Shown: positions 46,605 to 58,635, counted from the first letter of the stretch. The stretch is DNA of 64,000 nucleotides from Ariolimax columbianus (GCA_036924085.1 JAVGWX010000005.1:36487983-36551982); one strand, 5' to 3'. Notes: generated by a model from the sequence alone, not told the origin. Numbers and translations are program-made.

Positions 46605-47475
46605 GTTACCGGTGTTCCAGTAGCATATTGTTGGTTACCGGTGTTCCAGTAGCATATTGTTGGTTACCGGTGTTCCAGTAGCATATTGTTTGTTACCGGT
46701 GTTCCAGTAGCATATTGTTTGTTACCGGTGTTCCAGTAGCATATTGTTTGTTACCGGTGTTCCAGTAGCATATTGTTTATTACCGGTGTTCCAGTAGCAT
46801 ATTGTTTATTACCGGTGTTCCAGTAGCATATTGTTTGTTACCGGTGTTCCAGTAGCATATTGTTGGTTACCGGTGTTCCAGTAGCATATTGTTTGTTACC
46901 GGTGTTCCAGTAGCATATTGTTTATTACCGGTGTTCTAGTAGCATATTGTTTTTTACCGGTGTTCCAGTAGCATATTGTTGGTTACCGGTGTTCCAGTAG
47001 CATATTGTTTGTTACCGGTGTTCCAGTAGCATATTGTTTGTTACCGGTGTTCCAGTAGCATATTGTTTGTTACCGGTGTTCCAGTAGCATATTGTTTGTT
47101 ACCGGTGTTCCAGTAGCATATTGTTGGTTACCGGTGTTCCAGTAGCATATTGTTTGTTACCGGTGTTCCAGTAGCATATTGTTTGTTACCGGTGTTCCAG
47201 TAGCATATTGTTTGTTACCGGTGTTCCAGTAGCATATTGTTTGTTATCGGTGTTCCAGTAGCATATTGTTTGTTACTGGTGTTCCAGTAGCATATTGTTT
47301 GTTACCGGTGTTCCAGTAGCATATTGTTGGTTACCGGTGTTCCAGTAGCATATTGTTTGTTACCGGTATTCCAGTAGCATATTGTTTGTTACCGGTGTTC
47401 CAGTAGCATATTGTTTGTTACCGGTGTTCCAGTAGCATATTGTTTGTTACCGGTGTTCCAGTAGTATATTGTTTG
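46605..47475. repeat. Minisatellite, 30 x 29 bp
   Basis: The unit gttaccggtgttccagtagc plus atattgttt repeats about thirty times with very few substitutions (gtttg, gttgg, gttta at one place). Unlike most arrays here it is nearly homogeneous, so it is recent or kept uniform. Confidence 0.96.
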
Positions 47476-47984
47476 TTTTTAAACGTAATCAGTAAAATAT
47501 TCACTGTTCGTAATTTGATCAATCATCTGTCACACAATAAGCTATTCACACGAAATTGGTTACGTGAAATGTGTGCACATGTTTTCACTGCCTGCTTATG
47601 GGCGAGCCATGGGGGAGAGTTGTGCATTTGCGCGAATGATGATTGGCAACAGGGGTTCAATTTTTGGAAAAGTTTGGGAACAACTTTCCCAGGACAAAGA
47701 AAGATCTACGCCGTCAAATGAACGAACTCTTAAAATGTTGATTCTATTCGTTTTGTCTAGACATTTTATGTCATGGGTACATCAACATTTGTGGGTAATT
47801 AAGTTTCATTTTCATTTCTCCATATATTTTATTGCACAGAAGTGAAATGCCATACACGATTCACTAATAACTCCCATTCATTAACTGTCAGCCTACAAAT
47901 TTTGCATTATTCTAGTCAAGCTTGACTATAGTTATTTGAACTTGATAGTGTTGATTTTGGAACATAACAACAATCTAAATGAGG
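47476..47984. other. No gene recognised
   Basis: Two overlapping ORFs of 93 codons lie here but neither has a motif. Confidence 0.4.
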
Positions 47985-48790
47985 TCTGCACGGATTTACA
48001 GTAAGAAAATGAACACAGAAGAAAACCGAAGTTATGCAGGAAAAGAAATAAAAACAACAATACTCAAACAAAACCAACAGGTCAAACAGGTAAAACATTG
48101 CACGTACATGGGTAACATAATCTCAGCAGATTAAAAAGGCGACACCGAAATCCACAACACATGTAATAAAGGAAGTCAAATCATTGGACAAATGTTCCCG
48201 ATATTACTATGTTAGCACGTGGCATTGGATACAAAAACGAATGCAATACCACTTTTTGATCTATTGACCAACTAGGCTATGTTCACTTTTCACGAGGGAA
48301 AGTCTCTAGTAATTGCATTTTAGAGACCAAATTTACGTAAAAGGACTTAACAAAATGCACACTTTTTTCCACATTATGCTATCTGTGCCAGAATTGGACA
48401 ATAATAAACAAATATAAAATAAATATCGTAACAAAAGAGATGAAATGCCTGCCCACAATGCTTGGGGTAACAAGAATGGATAGAATCAGAAACGAAGATA
48501 TTAGGAGACAAGTAGGTACAACACTAGGGGTAGACCTCTTCAAGAGATAACGAACCAAATGGTCCGGCAACGTCACACGTCAAACACCAGATAGTATCCC
48601 GCAGAAAGAAATGCTATACAGATACAACGTATGCGAAGTCAAGGCGCCAACCACTCATAAGATGGATAGCAGAAATAGAAGAAGCAAACCAAGATCCCCG
48701 TGTACGAAGCACATACAAAATCTTGGTCAAGAAAATTCTTCATAACCTGACACTGAAAGGTACATACAGGACAGAAAGCCAAAAAAAATA
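47985..48790 (+). mobile_element. LINE-a 3' end, copy 3 (uninterrupted)
   Basis: This is the longest continuous LINE-a copy. Frames give VTRMDRIRNEDIRRQVGTTL, then VTRQTPDSIPQKEMLYRYN. It shows what copy 1 looked like before SINE-B inserted, which allowed the SINE and its target duplication there to be defined. Confidence 0.8.
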
Positions 48791-49059
48791 ATTGTGGATT
48801 GACATTTTCTTTCTCCATACTTATCATAGAAACACCTCTGAAGCAAGCCTCTTTACATTAAGCCTGTTCTCAATCATTAACAGCGGCGGTATCATAGTAA
48901 TTATTGTATATGTTGAGGTTGCTGGCCACCATACACAAACGTTCTTTAGTCGCCTTTTACTGCGTGCTTAGGAGGTTACAGTCGCCCTATTTATTTTAAT
49001 CTGTTTATCACTCGAGTGAGTTATTCAGCAACGATCAATTGTAATTTGATTGTCTTTAA

Positions 49060-49430
49060 CTATCCTGAGTGTATACGTACAAAGATCGAGTTACAAATGA
49101 GGAAATACGAGATAGAATTACAACCGCAATAGGGCCTTTTGAAGACCTCTTGGCAACTGTCAAAATAAAGAAACCCGCTTGGTACGGTCACATATCGAGA
49201 TTAAATGGTCTTTCAAATGCAATCCTCGACGGAAAGGTGCAAGGCAGACGACGAAGAGGCCGTCCCAAAAAAGAGGTGGGTGGACAACATAAAAGAATGG
49301 ACCAATCTCCAAACAGAAGAGGCACATGCAACGACCGCGGACAGAGAAGGGGAGTGTGGGGTTGTGAGGATGTCTTCATGTGTGCCCCAACGACCTCACC
49401 GGAAACGGGATGACCTGACCTCTGACCTGA
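49060..49430 (+). mobile_element. LINE RT C-terminal fragment
   Basis: Plus-strand frames read YKDRVTNEEIRDRITTAIGP, then EDLLATVKIKKPAWYGHISR and DGKVQGRRRRGRPKK. After a one-base shift they continue as RWVDNIKEWTNLQTEEAHA and later SCVPQRPHRKRDD. This series is a familiar end of LINE polyproteins in marine invertebrates. One frameshift separates the halves, so the fragment is inactive. Confidence 0.85.
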
Positions 49431-49635
49431 TACGCTCGATACTCGACATTACATTTCACTGGGTGTGAACGTTCCACATTCAGTGTTACACGTCATTGTG
49501 TGTGTGCGCGCAACACTCAACATTACATATCCCTGTGTGAATACGTTTCACATTCAACATTATACATCACTGTGTGCATACGCTACACATTCGACATTAT
49601 ACATGATTGCGTGTATGCGCTCCACGCTTGACAAA
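49431..49635. repeat. Degenerate ~43-bp tandem repeat, ~5 copies
   Basis: The words cattcaacattatacatcac, tgtgtg and a cgctccac-like block recur in order with length variation. Confidence 0.65.
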
Positions 49636-49859
49636 TCATACGGCTATGAACGTTCAGATTTAATTGCACATACATCTGCCCAGCTGATTCCCTGCCTATA
49701 TCCCATATTTGCAACTGTTGCACGTGGAAAACACGTCATTGATGACATGCATTTTTGTGTGTGATGTCTATTTGACCGAATCCTCAAACTCTCGCCTTTC
49801 TTGCAGCGAGACGATGTCATCAGTTCAGTCAGTGGGGTCAACTCTGGGTTACTTATTAT

Positions 49860-50125
49860 GTACTTCACCTGCTGTTGTCTGTTGTGTATGTTTCTGTTGT
49901 CTTTTGTGTACGTTTTCGGGTATCTGGTGTGTATGTTTTCTGTTGTCTGTTGTGTATGTTTTCTGTTGTATGGTATGTGTGTGTTTTCTGTTGTCTGGTG
50001 TGTGTGTGTGTGTGTGTTTTCTGTTGTCTGGTGTGTGTGTGTGTGTTTTCTGTTGTCTGGTGTGTGTGTGTGTGTGTGTGTGTTTTCTGTTGTCAGGTGT
50101 GTCTGTGTTATGTTGCCACGTGTGT
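49860..50125. repeat. Tandem repeat with (GT)n: ttttctgttgtctg units
   Basis: About ten units of gttttctgttgtctggtgtg with (GT) runs of different length follow each other. ORFs rich in CVCFLLSGV words in all plus frames come from it. Confidence 0.88.
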
Positions 50126-50649
50126 CCGTTTTCTGCGAAATAAAAATAAACGTTTCTCTATGCTTTGTTCACAACGAAATGCGAAATGAACTTTGTTAAA
50201 AGTGATTTTTTTTACTTACTTACTTAGTCGCTCCTCTTCTACCGTGAGGTGTAGAGGTTGAATTTGTTTAAAGGAACCGAATAATAAGGCTTTCATGATT
50301 TGTTAGGCCAATCCGTCAATCTGTAACCATAAAGGATTATGAAAAATTGAATTAAACAGAGCCAAGTTTATACAGTATTCGTTTCTATTTATCCACTGTT
50401 AATTTGTGCAACAAAATGTATGTTTTTGCTCATCTTCAATTCAGTGCATTTTTTAGCAAAAATAACATGTATCCCTAAAATCTGTCTGTTAAACTTATTT
50501 TATTAGTCGTTTTAGTAATAACTGAATTCGTAAACACATAACTGTATCACAATAACAAACTTATTAACTTCATGATTTAAAATGTGTGAAACCTAGTAAA
50601 CTACTTCAGCAACCAAGTAGCAAAGCCGATGTCTGTCCAGACTGGAGAA
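50126..50649. other. No gene recognised
   Basis: An acttacttagtcgctcctct word followed by tctaccgt near 50215-50240 is shared with 37165-37195, a possible remnant of another dispersed repeat. Confidence 0.35.
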
Positions 50650-50865
50650 TATGAAATTTGTTTTAGTCAGAGAGTGGTGAATGGTTGGAATGCATTTCCA
50701 CAGGAAATAGTAGAGTCCGGATCAATTAATGCATTCCAGAATATATTGGATGGGCATAGTTTTTAGATTAATGAAATGTAAATGAAACTGGCTGTGTGCA
50801 GACTCTGCAGAATCTTCTAAACCAGCATAACGACGTTAAATTAAGAAGTTAAGTTAAGGTATCTC
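50650..50865 (+). mobile_element. LINE-b 3' end, copy 3
   Basis: It reads FSQRVVNGWNAFPQEIVES in broken frames, then the family terminus gcagactctgcagaatcttc, then GTTAA-type repeats. Confidence 0.78.
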
Positions 50866-51361
50866 TATTACAAAACATATTTGATGTAAAACTCTTTGTT
50901 CTATTATCCAGCTAGGCCATACTCAATTTTTTACGAAAGAAAGCCTCTAATAATTATAATAAAGATACAAAATTCACGTAAAAGGGCTTAACAAAACGCG
51001 CAATTTATCCAATTCGTTAGTTCGCGTCTACAGACCCCCACAAACCAGCACTGCTTGTTTATAATTCTGGCTCTCCTGAAGGCAGCGCGTGCCCTGTACT
51101 CAAGGAATCCGTGCCCCTATCACCGTTATTTCGTGGAGTTGCTGGCACGACGGACTAGTTTCTGAAACTGTGTGAAGTATTATGTGAAACCGAACAATGG
51201 AAGTGTTGTGTTATAGATATAAGTGCATGCTATATATCGAGGTCAATGCTTCCCCTACCGGCGGTTGAACCTTAGGGGTGCGAGGACGGTTTTTGGGTGG
51301 CACGAGATCGGCTTATGTGAAACAAGAATCGGCTTTCATGAGTGCTGGACCCGACTTCGTG
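50866..51361. other. No gene recognised
   Basis: No coding or repeat identity was seen. Confidence 0.4.
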
Positions 51362-51860
51362 TGTGTGAGACTTTACGTCTAAGTGTGGATGTGTGTGAGA
51401 GTGTGTGTGTGTGTGAGAGAGAGTGTGTGTGTGTGTGAGAGAGAGAGAGACTGACTGTGTGAGTATGTGTGAGAGAGACTGTGTGTGAGAGAGAGAGAGA
51501 GAGAGACTGTGTGTGTGAGAGAGAGACTGTGTGTGAGAGAGAAACTGTGTGTGAGAGAGAGAGAGTTTGTGTGAGAGAGAGAGTTTGTGTGTGAGAGAGA
51601 GACTGTGTGTATGAGAGAGAGACTGTGTGTGTGAGAGAGATACTGTGTGTGTGAGAGAGAGACTGTGTGTGTGAGAGAGACTGTGTGTGTGAGAGAGAGA
51701 CAGATGCTGTGTGTGTGAGAGAGAGACTGTGTGTGAGAGAGAGAATGTGTGTGTGTGTGAGAGAGAGAATGTGTGTGTGTGTGAGAGAGAGAGACTGTGT
51801 GTGTGCGTGCGTGTGTGTGTGTGTAGGACAATACGTCTGTGTGTGAGAGACTTTACGTCT
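51362..51860. repeat. (GTGTGTGAGAGAGA)n composite microsatellite
   Basis: GT and GA blocks alternate with the spacer ctgtgtgtg. The tract is bracketed on both sides by gagactttacgtct. Long His/Ser/Thr/Leu ORFs on the minus strand (up to 206 codons) are readings of the repeat. Confidence 0.92.
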
Positions 51861-51901
51861 GTGTCGTATTTCGTCGGTCCGTCGGATAGCATGAGATCTA
51901 A

Positions 51902-52225
51902 TCCGTGAATGCGAGACTAGACTCTCGCCGGGTTGGGACTTGACTTCCGTGAATGCGAGACTCGTGCCTGTTTTGGACTTAACTTCCGTGAATGCGAGAT
52001 TAGACTCTCGCTGGTTTGGGACTCAACTTCCGTGAATGCGAGACTAGATTCATGTATATTTGGGACTTAACTTCCGTGAATGTGAGACTAGACTCATGCC
52101 GGTTTGGGACTCAACTTCCGTGAATGCGAGACTAGACTCCTGGGGTTTTATGTATCTGATTTCCGTCAATCCAAGACTAGACTTATGTGTTTTGAGATTT
52201 GACGCATAAATGCGAGACTAGACAA
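51902..52225. repeat. Minisatellite, ~7-8 x 44 bp
   Basis: The unit cttccgtgaatgcgagacta followed by gactcatgccggtttgggac repeats. The last units are diverged (tccgtcaatccaagacta). Confidence 0.88.
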
Positions 52226-52530
52226 GTGAAACTGAGACCCACCTTCTAGAGGGATTATATCCTACCAAGGCTTCCAGAACCGATTTCTGGGTTTGGAGGA
52301 AAGGATTGTGTAAGATACAATTGACGGACTGCGAGAAAAATGTGAACGCTTATAACCATAAACACAGATTAACACATAGGGGCACGTTGTTATATGCACA
52401 CAGTATATACTGTTCACAATTTTGAATACATGCATTGCGATGCTAATATTGTGGCGTGCCTCATTTTAACCACGATTAACATTCAGACTTATCTTTTACA
52501 TTTGTCATATAATGTTTCTATTATGGTTGC
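52226..52530. other. No gene recognised
   Basis: Nothing recognisable was seen. Confidence 0.4.
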
Positions 52531-52535
52531 TCGTT

Positions 52536-52612
<77 letters not shown>
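52531..52612. repeat. (TA)n microsatellite
   Basis: Nearly pure TA repeat with a single extra A and one G. It lacks the complementary flanks seen at 37.3 kb. Confidence 0.95.
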
Positions 52613-52614
<2 letters not shown>

Positions 52615-53003
52615 AACGCTAAATTTTGTATTAATACATCGAATGTGTGTTTTGTAAAATAGAATAGAAATATTTAATTTTTATTTCAATTTACTTTTAA
52701 ACGAGAATATTATGACAGGGTCACCGTAATACAAAATAATTCAGCCCTAATGAGGGTTAATCCCAGATCGACTGCAAACACAATTAAGACATTTCGCACG
52801 CCTTGAAATAATATAAAGGGCTCTGTTATGGTTGAAAGCAACGCGCCTCTCTAAAAAAGGCACAGATACATAAATAGCACAACGGGAACAGTGACTCAAC
52901 GCTGCAAAAAGTTACGTAGAGTAATAACTACTGGAACATATACATGTAAGGGCAAATCCCTTATCTTTCTCCTCTCCCGCTTAATGCATACACACAATTA
53001 ATT
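52613..53003. other. No gene recognised
   Basis: Nothing recognisable was seen. Confidence 0.4.
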
Positions 53004-53363
53004 ATAATGCCACGCTGTTCTTTCACCAGAGATTTTATGGCACATAATGCCACGCTGTTCTTTCACAAGAGATGCTATGGCACATAATGCCACGCTGTTC
53101 TTTCACAAGAGATTCTATGGCACATAATGCCACGCTGTTCTTTCACAAGAGATTATATGGCACATAATGCCACGCTGTTTTTTCACAAGAGATTCTATGG
53201 CACATAATGCCACGCTGTTCTTTCACAAGAAATTCTATGGCACATAATGCCACGCTGTTCTTTCACAAGAGATTATATGGCACATAATGCCACGCTGTTC
53301 TTTCACAAGAGATTCTATGGCACATAATGCCACGCTGTTCTTTCACAAGAGATTCTATGGCAC
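53004..53363. repeat. Minisatellite, 9 x 40 bp
   Basis: Nine units of ataatgccacgctgttcttt followed by cacaagagattctatggcac fill exactly 360 bp with few substitutions. Confidence 0.97.
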
Positions 53364-54076
53364 ATATATTTGTGTGGACGGACTGCTTGAAAATAGATCA
53401 TGGCATATACGATTCGGCATGCTTGAAATCCACAGGAGCAGCGGGGGTAGTCCAACTAGATCGCGATGATGTGCGAGACCAAAAACAAAGTCAAATAAAA
53501 TAAAATTTGACCCAGTCAAATAAAACAGAGTGAGGTAAGAAGAAAGAGGAAGGAGAGTCTTCCAGTCTACCATTCTTGATCTTCAAACAGCGAAAGTGTG
53601 TCATGGCTAGTCCGATAACATTTGCCATTCAATTGTGTATGTTTTGAGGGCCGATCACTTATGATTGACTAGCTTTATATTGGTACTTATAACATTCCCG
53701 AATGTCACTTTTTCTTGTTATTTTCTTCTTTGTTTGGGATACCATAATCACTATTTGTCTGACAAACCTGCGTGTCTGTCTTGCGCTTTTGTCGTCTTCT
53801 TACAATGTTGTCAACAAATTTCTGGATATGTCCGTATTTTCTCCGCTTTAGTTCTGGAACCGACAGACTTTTAGAGCATGTTATGTTGTTTTCTGTCAAC
53901 GTGAATATGAATTAAGTGAACATTTTAGTTACAAAAGAATAACAGTTAACGTTTTCTTCTTCTCTGTTTAATATGTACTGTTCTTCACGACGGGGAACAT
54001 TCAGCGACTCCAGTTTGCAACGGGCTCATTCAGTCACCAACATTTGGTGGAGGGGGCGTTCATTTTATATCTTATT
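53364..54076. other. No gene recognised
   Basis: Around 53995-54050 words such as gggaacattcagcgact resemble units of the 30-bp array at 55.3 kb, a possible outlier of it. Confidence 0.4.
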
Positions 54077-54265
54077 CCTCAAAAAGGTGTGCGTAGCACT
54101 GCGGTTTTGATTTTGCGCCTTACGGCCCAGTGATTCTGACTTCGGCATGCATTTTATGCAAGGGTCTGCTTTCTCCTGCATTCTCTAAGGGTTTGCTTCC
54201 CTGTGGTAACGGCCGGTGCTGTGATGGAGATCGAACCCAGCACCTTCTGGTTGGCAGCCATTGTA
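54077..54265 (-). mobile_element. SINE-A, copy 3 (truncated head)
   Basis: Minus-strand SINE-A body: gtagcactgcggttttgatt, ctgacttcggcatgcatttt, gggtttgcttccctgtggta, gatcgaacccagcacc. The first part of the tRNA head is lost on the right. Confidence 0.8.
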
Positions 54266-55207
54266 GCAAATCCCACTGTTTGCCCTGGCCGTTATTCAAA
54301 CTTAGAACATTATCACACTCATCCACATCATTCATGACCATACTCAGTAAATGACATATGTGGCATATTTGTTATATAATACTCATTCCAGAAAAATTAG
54401 TAGTGAAATTACAAACACAATACAATACATATCATCTTAACTAAGTATTCTATTATTATAGATATGTTAATATACATATTAACTAAAGCGGACATTTTAA
54501 GCATTAGCTCTTGATGGAATTCCCAACTATCTAAAACCCGGTTCTATTGCCTACTCACATCACACATACATCTATTTAACTGCATCCTTAACACACATTA
54601 TCAAAAACTTCCTCACTCAAATCCCCTCAGTCGGGCGATTTGGACATACCTCGTTCACAATGTCTCCTCCTTACAACACACGTTCAGATTATCTATTAAT
54701 ACAAAACACACACACCTACATTAGCGATCCTGTTCTATCACTAACATTCGTACAACCGTCTCTTAATCGCTCCTCTATCTAAGTCGGTGAGCTAAACATA
54801 CTATCTAAATTCAGTCTCTCTCAAAAACTCTTCCTCACTCATCTCTTTATCCAGCCTCCTCTTCATCCAGCCTCCCGAGCTAAACTTTGTCTCGAGTTAT
54901 ATACACTCAAGCAAAGTCAGAGCTTGACCAATGGATCTCAGGGGATGGCTCTATTCAGTCTTATTGGAACGAAATACTTTGCACACCTGTCACTCATCTA
55001 TCGCAGCAAGCCCCGCTGCCAATCCGTCTGTCAATCATTCTCTCCCTACCTAAATCGGAAGGCCAGTGGTCAGCTCCTACCTGTCCACATTCTTTGCCCC
55101 AACTCTGTTCTCCTTTGTTGAGACGGTGAGTGGCCTTGACACGCATTCAGGTACCTTTGTTATCAGCAACCACATCACCCCTGTCCTAAACTCTCTGCTC
55201 CGGCGGG
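54266..55207. other. No gene recognised
   Basis: C/T-rich in its second half. The ORFs near 54.9 kb have no motif. Confidence 0.4.
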
Positions 55208-55252
55208 AGCTGTTACACCATGTCACTTAACCACTAGACCACGCCGTCCCCA
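55208..55252 (-). mobile_element. SINE-A head fragment
   Basis: Only the tRNA-like head remains: catgtcacttaaccactaga then ccacgccgtcccc. It abuts the 30-bp array. Confidence 0.7.
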
Positions 55253-55950
55253 AACTACCAATATTTGTAACGGGAACATTCAGTGACCAACATTTAGAAC
55301 GGAACATTCAGTCACCACCATTTGGATCGAAACATTCCACGATCAACGCTTGTGACGGAAATATTCAGCGACCGACATTTCCGATGGGAACAGTATGCGT
55401 CCACAATTTGCGACAAGAACAATCCGCGACTAAAAGTTGCCGACAAGAACAATCTGCGACTAAAAGTTGCCGACAAGTACAATCCGCGACTAAAAGTTGC
55501 CAAGTACAATCCGCAACTAAAAGTTGCCGACAAGAACAATCCGCGACTAAAAGTTGCCGACAAGAACAATCCGCGACTAAAAGTTGCCGAAAAGTACATT
55601 CAGCGACCAAAATTTGTCGACCAAAATGTAGCCGGGAGAAAGATGTCCTGCTTAGCTGGCTAGGCTCGAGCAACATTATACTCCGCAGCGTTGAGACAAG
55701 CGTTTACGGAGGGTGGTTAACCCATGTGAGAGTCAATCTTAATAGACTCAATCATTAGAAGAAAGTAGACCCGCAGTCTGTTAGGCGCAATCTATGCTGC
55801 TCTAAACAAATCACTAAACCATTGCCGGCATTATGCCATGTCACACAGTCACAAGTACAAGTACTTGTACATTCAGCGACCAATATTTGCCGACAAGTAC
55901 AGTCTGCGACCATTATTTGCCGACGAGTACATGCTGCGACCACTATTTTC
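55253..55950. repeat. Minisatellite, ~30 bp, about 15 units, split by R2
   Basis: The unit acaagaacaatccgcgacta plus aaagttgccg is homogeneous in the middle (55410-55600) and diverged at the edges. Three more units follow a ~210-bp insertion of repeat R2. Repeat-derived ORFs on both strands are not genes. Confidence 0.9.
55640..55850 (-). repeat. Dispersed repeat R2, copy 2, inserted in the 30-bp array
   Basis: The reverse complement matches 2745-2990: gtgtgacatggcataatgcc, gtctattaagattgactctc, gggttaaccaccctccg and ccagctaagcagg. Array units flank it on both sides. Confidence 0.7.
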
Positions 55951-56631
55951 TTTTTGTTAGAAATGTAATTGGTGGTTCCTAGTATTGAATTTCAAATAAA
56001 CCTTCTTTTCCGGAGACGTGGCACGCATATTACATTTATAGTGGGTAAAGCGTGGTTCGATTCTATGTGTCTATACATTGCTGTAAATTAGTTGCTGTAA
56101 TTAAAGTTAGTGAAGTCCAAACGTCGAGGAAAGAAACTGGTGGTATTTGAATACTTGAATCTTGGTATTCAATCAAGCTAGATTTTCATTTGCCAGATAG
56201 TCAAAACCTGCTTGAATCCGTTCCTATCTGTCGCGTACAGTGACAGTCCAAGATCGTGATGCAGATCATTTCGTCTATTATTGGCTGTTGGCTGCGCGAG
56301 CGGTTGCAGTTGAGTGGCCATCATAAACACACTCTCCGCGTCCATCTATTGCCACTTATTCGGACCACATGGCTAGCCCCTCTGTTGAAACTGGTCACCT
56401 CATTCTAACAAAAGCTTTCCCTATTGTCTTGCCCTCTCGATAGGTTGACCATGGAGGAATTTAGTCCGTAGCTTCTCGTTGAATGTCCCAGTTCATTCAG
56501 TTGTTAAAATGCGCACATAGCACTACTGAGAGCTAGGCAGATTACAGGGAAGACAAGAAATAGTGAAAATATGCCAGACACAGCACTACCAAATATAGAC
56601 CTTAGCGTTATAAATATTGTCTATTAGTCAG
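55951..56631. other. No gene recognised
   Basis: Nothing recognisable was seen. Confidence 0.4.
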
Positions 56632-56880
56632 AGAGCGCCCGTGTTGTCTAATGGTTAGTGTTATTGCTACTCACTGCAAAGGTTCTTTGCAAAAATTCCA
56701 GGTTCGATACACTCGCGCCTTTTCAGTTTTGAATGGGTACCTGACTTACTGTTAAATGATGAAAGGAAACTGGTCAGTCTACCGCAGCAATGGTGAGGCC
56801 TAGTACTTCATCCCTGATGGATGTGTTTTCTAAAAAGAGCCGCTTCTGTATTACATTAAAGTGGTTCAATACCTGGAAGA
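56632..56880 (+). mobile_element. SINE-S2, copy 2 (tRNA-like head)
   Basis: The head is gagcgcccgtgttgtctaat then ggttagtg, and the B-box-like word is ccaggttcgatac. The body words gaatgggtacctgacttac and gaaaggaaactgg match the copy at 36.66 kb. Confidence 0.75.
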
Positions 56881-56904
56881 TAAAACAAAGTATACATTAG
56901 CATA

Positions 56905-57700
56905 GCTATTTTGCCGACGACCATACAGACGCAAACATTAAGAGAGCCTTTTTGATAAGCATCATACAGTCGAAGAAACTACAATAGACTTAGGTAGACA
57001 TAAAATAGACGGAGCCTTTTCATAGGCATCATATAGACGGAGACATTATATAGACGGGGACATTAAGAAAGCGTTTTGATAGGCATCATATAGATGGAGA
57101 CATTAAGATAGCCTTTTTGTAGACATCATATAGACGGAGACATTATGAGAGCCTTTTGGGAGACATCATATAGACGGAGACATTAAGAGAGCCTTTTGGT
57201 AGAATTATATAGACGGAGATATTTAGAGCGCTGCTTTTCGCGTCTATACTGTTTCTGGTTGTTTGAAATATTTTGACATAATTGCTAAATGTAACAAACA
57301 GTTGTGAATATAACATACTTTTCTATTTTAATACTGATATACAAAGTTGTTGAGCCTTTATTGACATGGCACCATAGAGATTATCTGTATTCAATAATTT
57401 TACAGTGGGGGTGTACTAACAATAATATTGTGCACAACTGATCTATGTGACGTCTACCAAAATGTTGTCTCAATGTCTCCGTCTGTGTGCTGTGTATCAA
57501 ACGGCTCTCTTAATGATTCATTCTATGATGACTATCAGACTTCTATTTTAATGTCTACGTCCATATGATGCCTATCAAAATGCTCTCTTAATGCCCGCTT
57601 CTATATGCTGTCTATCAAAACGCTCTCTTAATGTCCGCTTCTATATGCTGTCTATCAAAACGCTCTCTTAATGTCTCCGTCAATATGCTGTCTAACAATA
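56905..57700. mobile_element. Foldback-like element: two inverted arrays of a ~40-bp repeat
   Basis: The left arm (about 56925-57230) repeats tagacggagacattaagaga plus gccttttgataggcatcata six to eight times. The right arm (about 57445-57700) repeats its complement, tatgctgtctatcaaaacgc plus tctcttaatgtctccgtc. About 210 bp of AT-rich spacer lies between them. Long terminal inverted repeats made of short tandem repeats are the defining structure of foldback DNA transposons. No transposase is present. I could not fix the outer ends or a target duplication. Confidence 0.7.
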
Positions 57701-58560
57701 AACGCACTTGTAATGAAAGCAACAATTTCCACGAAATGTTTGATTCATACAGTACGATTGGTTCTCTCGTCTTGGGAATTCATCCTGCCGTTTCCAGTGT
57801 ATTGTAGGTGCTCTATTAATGTTTCTAAGTCAATAGCCGAGTTCTTGTTTTGTTTTTTAATTTCATATATTTTCTTGCAGAATTGCTCGGTTTTATTCGT
57901 ACACTAGTTCTCATCCATCTATGACATCCGAAATGGGTCCTTAACAGGACAATTGCTCACCGCTGATTTAAAATAATGTGTGGTTTATAGCGGTACACGC
58001 CAACTTGCTCATTATTTTCGCTGTAAAACCTAGCTTACGCGTTAGCTATAACTGGACATTTCTGGAAGGTATTCCTATCACACCGCTTAATGTCAAGTTA
58101 GTTTGAGCGACACACCATCACAGTCAGCAAAACCTAACAGCATACAGCAACCAAGTTTTCAGTGTTCAACATCACCTGCTGACCTGTTCATAGTAACAGG
58201 TGTCAGCAGTCATTCTGAACTCATGGCCACGTCAATAGACTGGCCTTATTTTGAGCGACAAGCCAAAAAATGGACTATCTGGTGTGGTATGTATAATTGA
58301 TTGACTGGTAATTACCCTTCTGATAAAATATCTTTGTAAATGAAATAAGTAAGTCTTGGTAGAAGATTTATTATATAGAACAGTGGTGGACCGTGGGTCA
58401 GATCCGTCCCGCCAACCAGTTTTTACCGACCCACCAACCAGTTTTGGGCAGGTCTCTAATTGTTGATTGAAAATTACTGTATACACACAAAAAATATTAC
58501 AAAATAGCACGGACAGGCACCAGAAACAAAACAAAAAAGACAAAAAATTAACGATTTCTA
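57701..58560. other. No gene recognised; possible hAT-like end near 58380
   Basis: The word cagtggtggaccgtgggtca at 58381, followed by repeated ccaaccagtttt, has the look of an hAT terminus, but no partner end was found. Confidence 0.35.
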
Positions 58561-58584
58561 TCTCTCGACCTGCCACAACACCAT

Positions 58585-58635
58585 CAACTCGCTCTCTCTC
58601 TCTCTCTCTCGCTCTCTCTCTCTCGCTCTCTCGCA
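58585..58635. repeat. (CT)n microsatellite
   Basis: A short CT run with single GCT interruptions. It creates an Arg/Glu-rich stretch in the minus-strand ORF that crosses it. Confidence 0.9.

Noticed and set aside
49709..50199. Three overlapping Cys/Val-rich ORFs of 104-144 codons
   Set aside because: They are readings of a ttttctgttgtctg/(GT)n repeat in all three frames.
51272..51892. 206- and 150-codon minus-strand ORFs rich in His, Thr, Ser and Leu
   Set aside because: They are translations of the GTGTGAGAGA repeat and shift freely between frames.
58376..58470. hAT terminal end
   Set aside because: Only one end-like word was visible, with no partner end, so it is noted but not called as an element.
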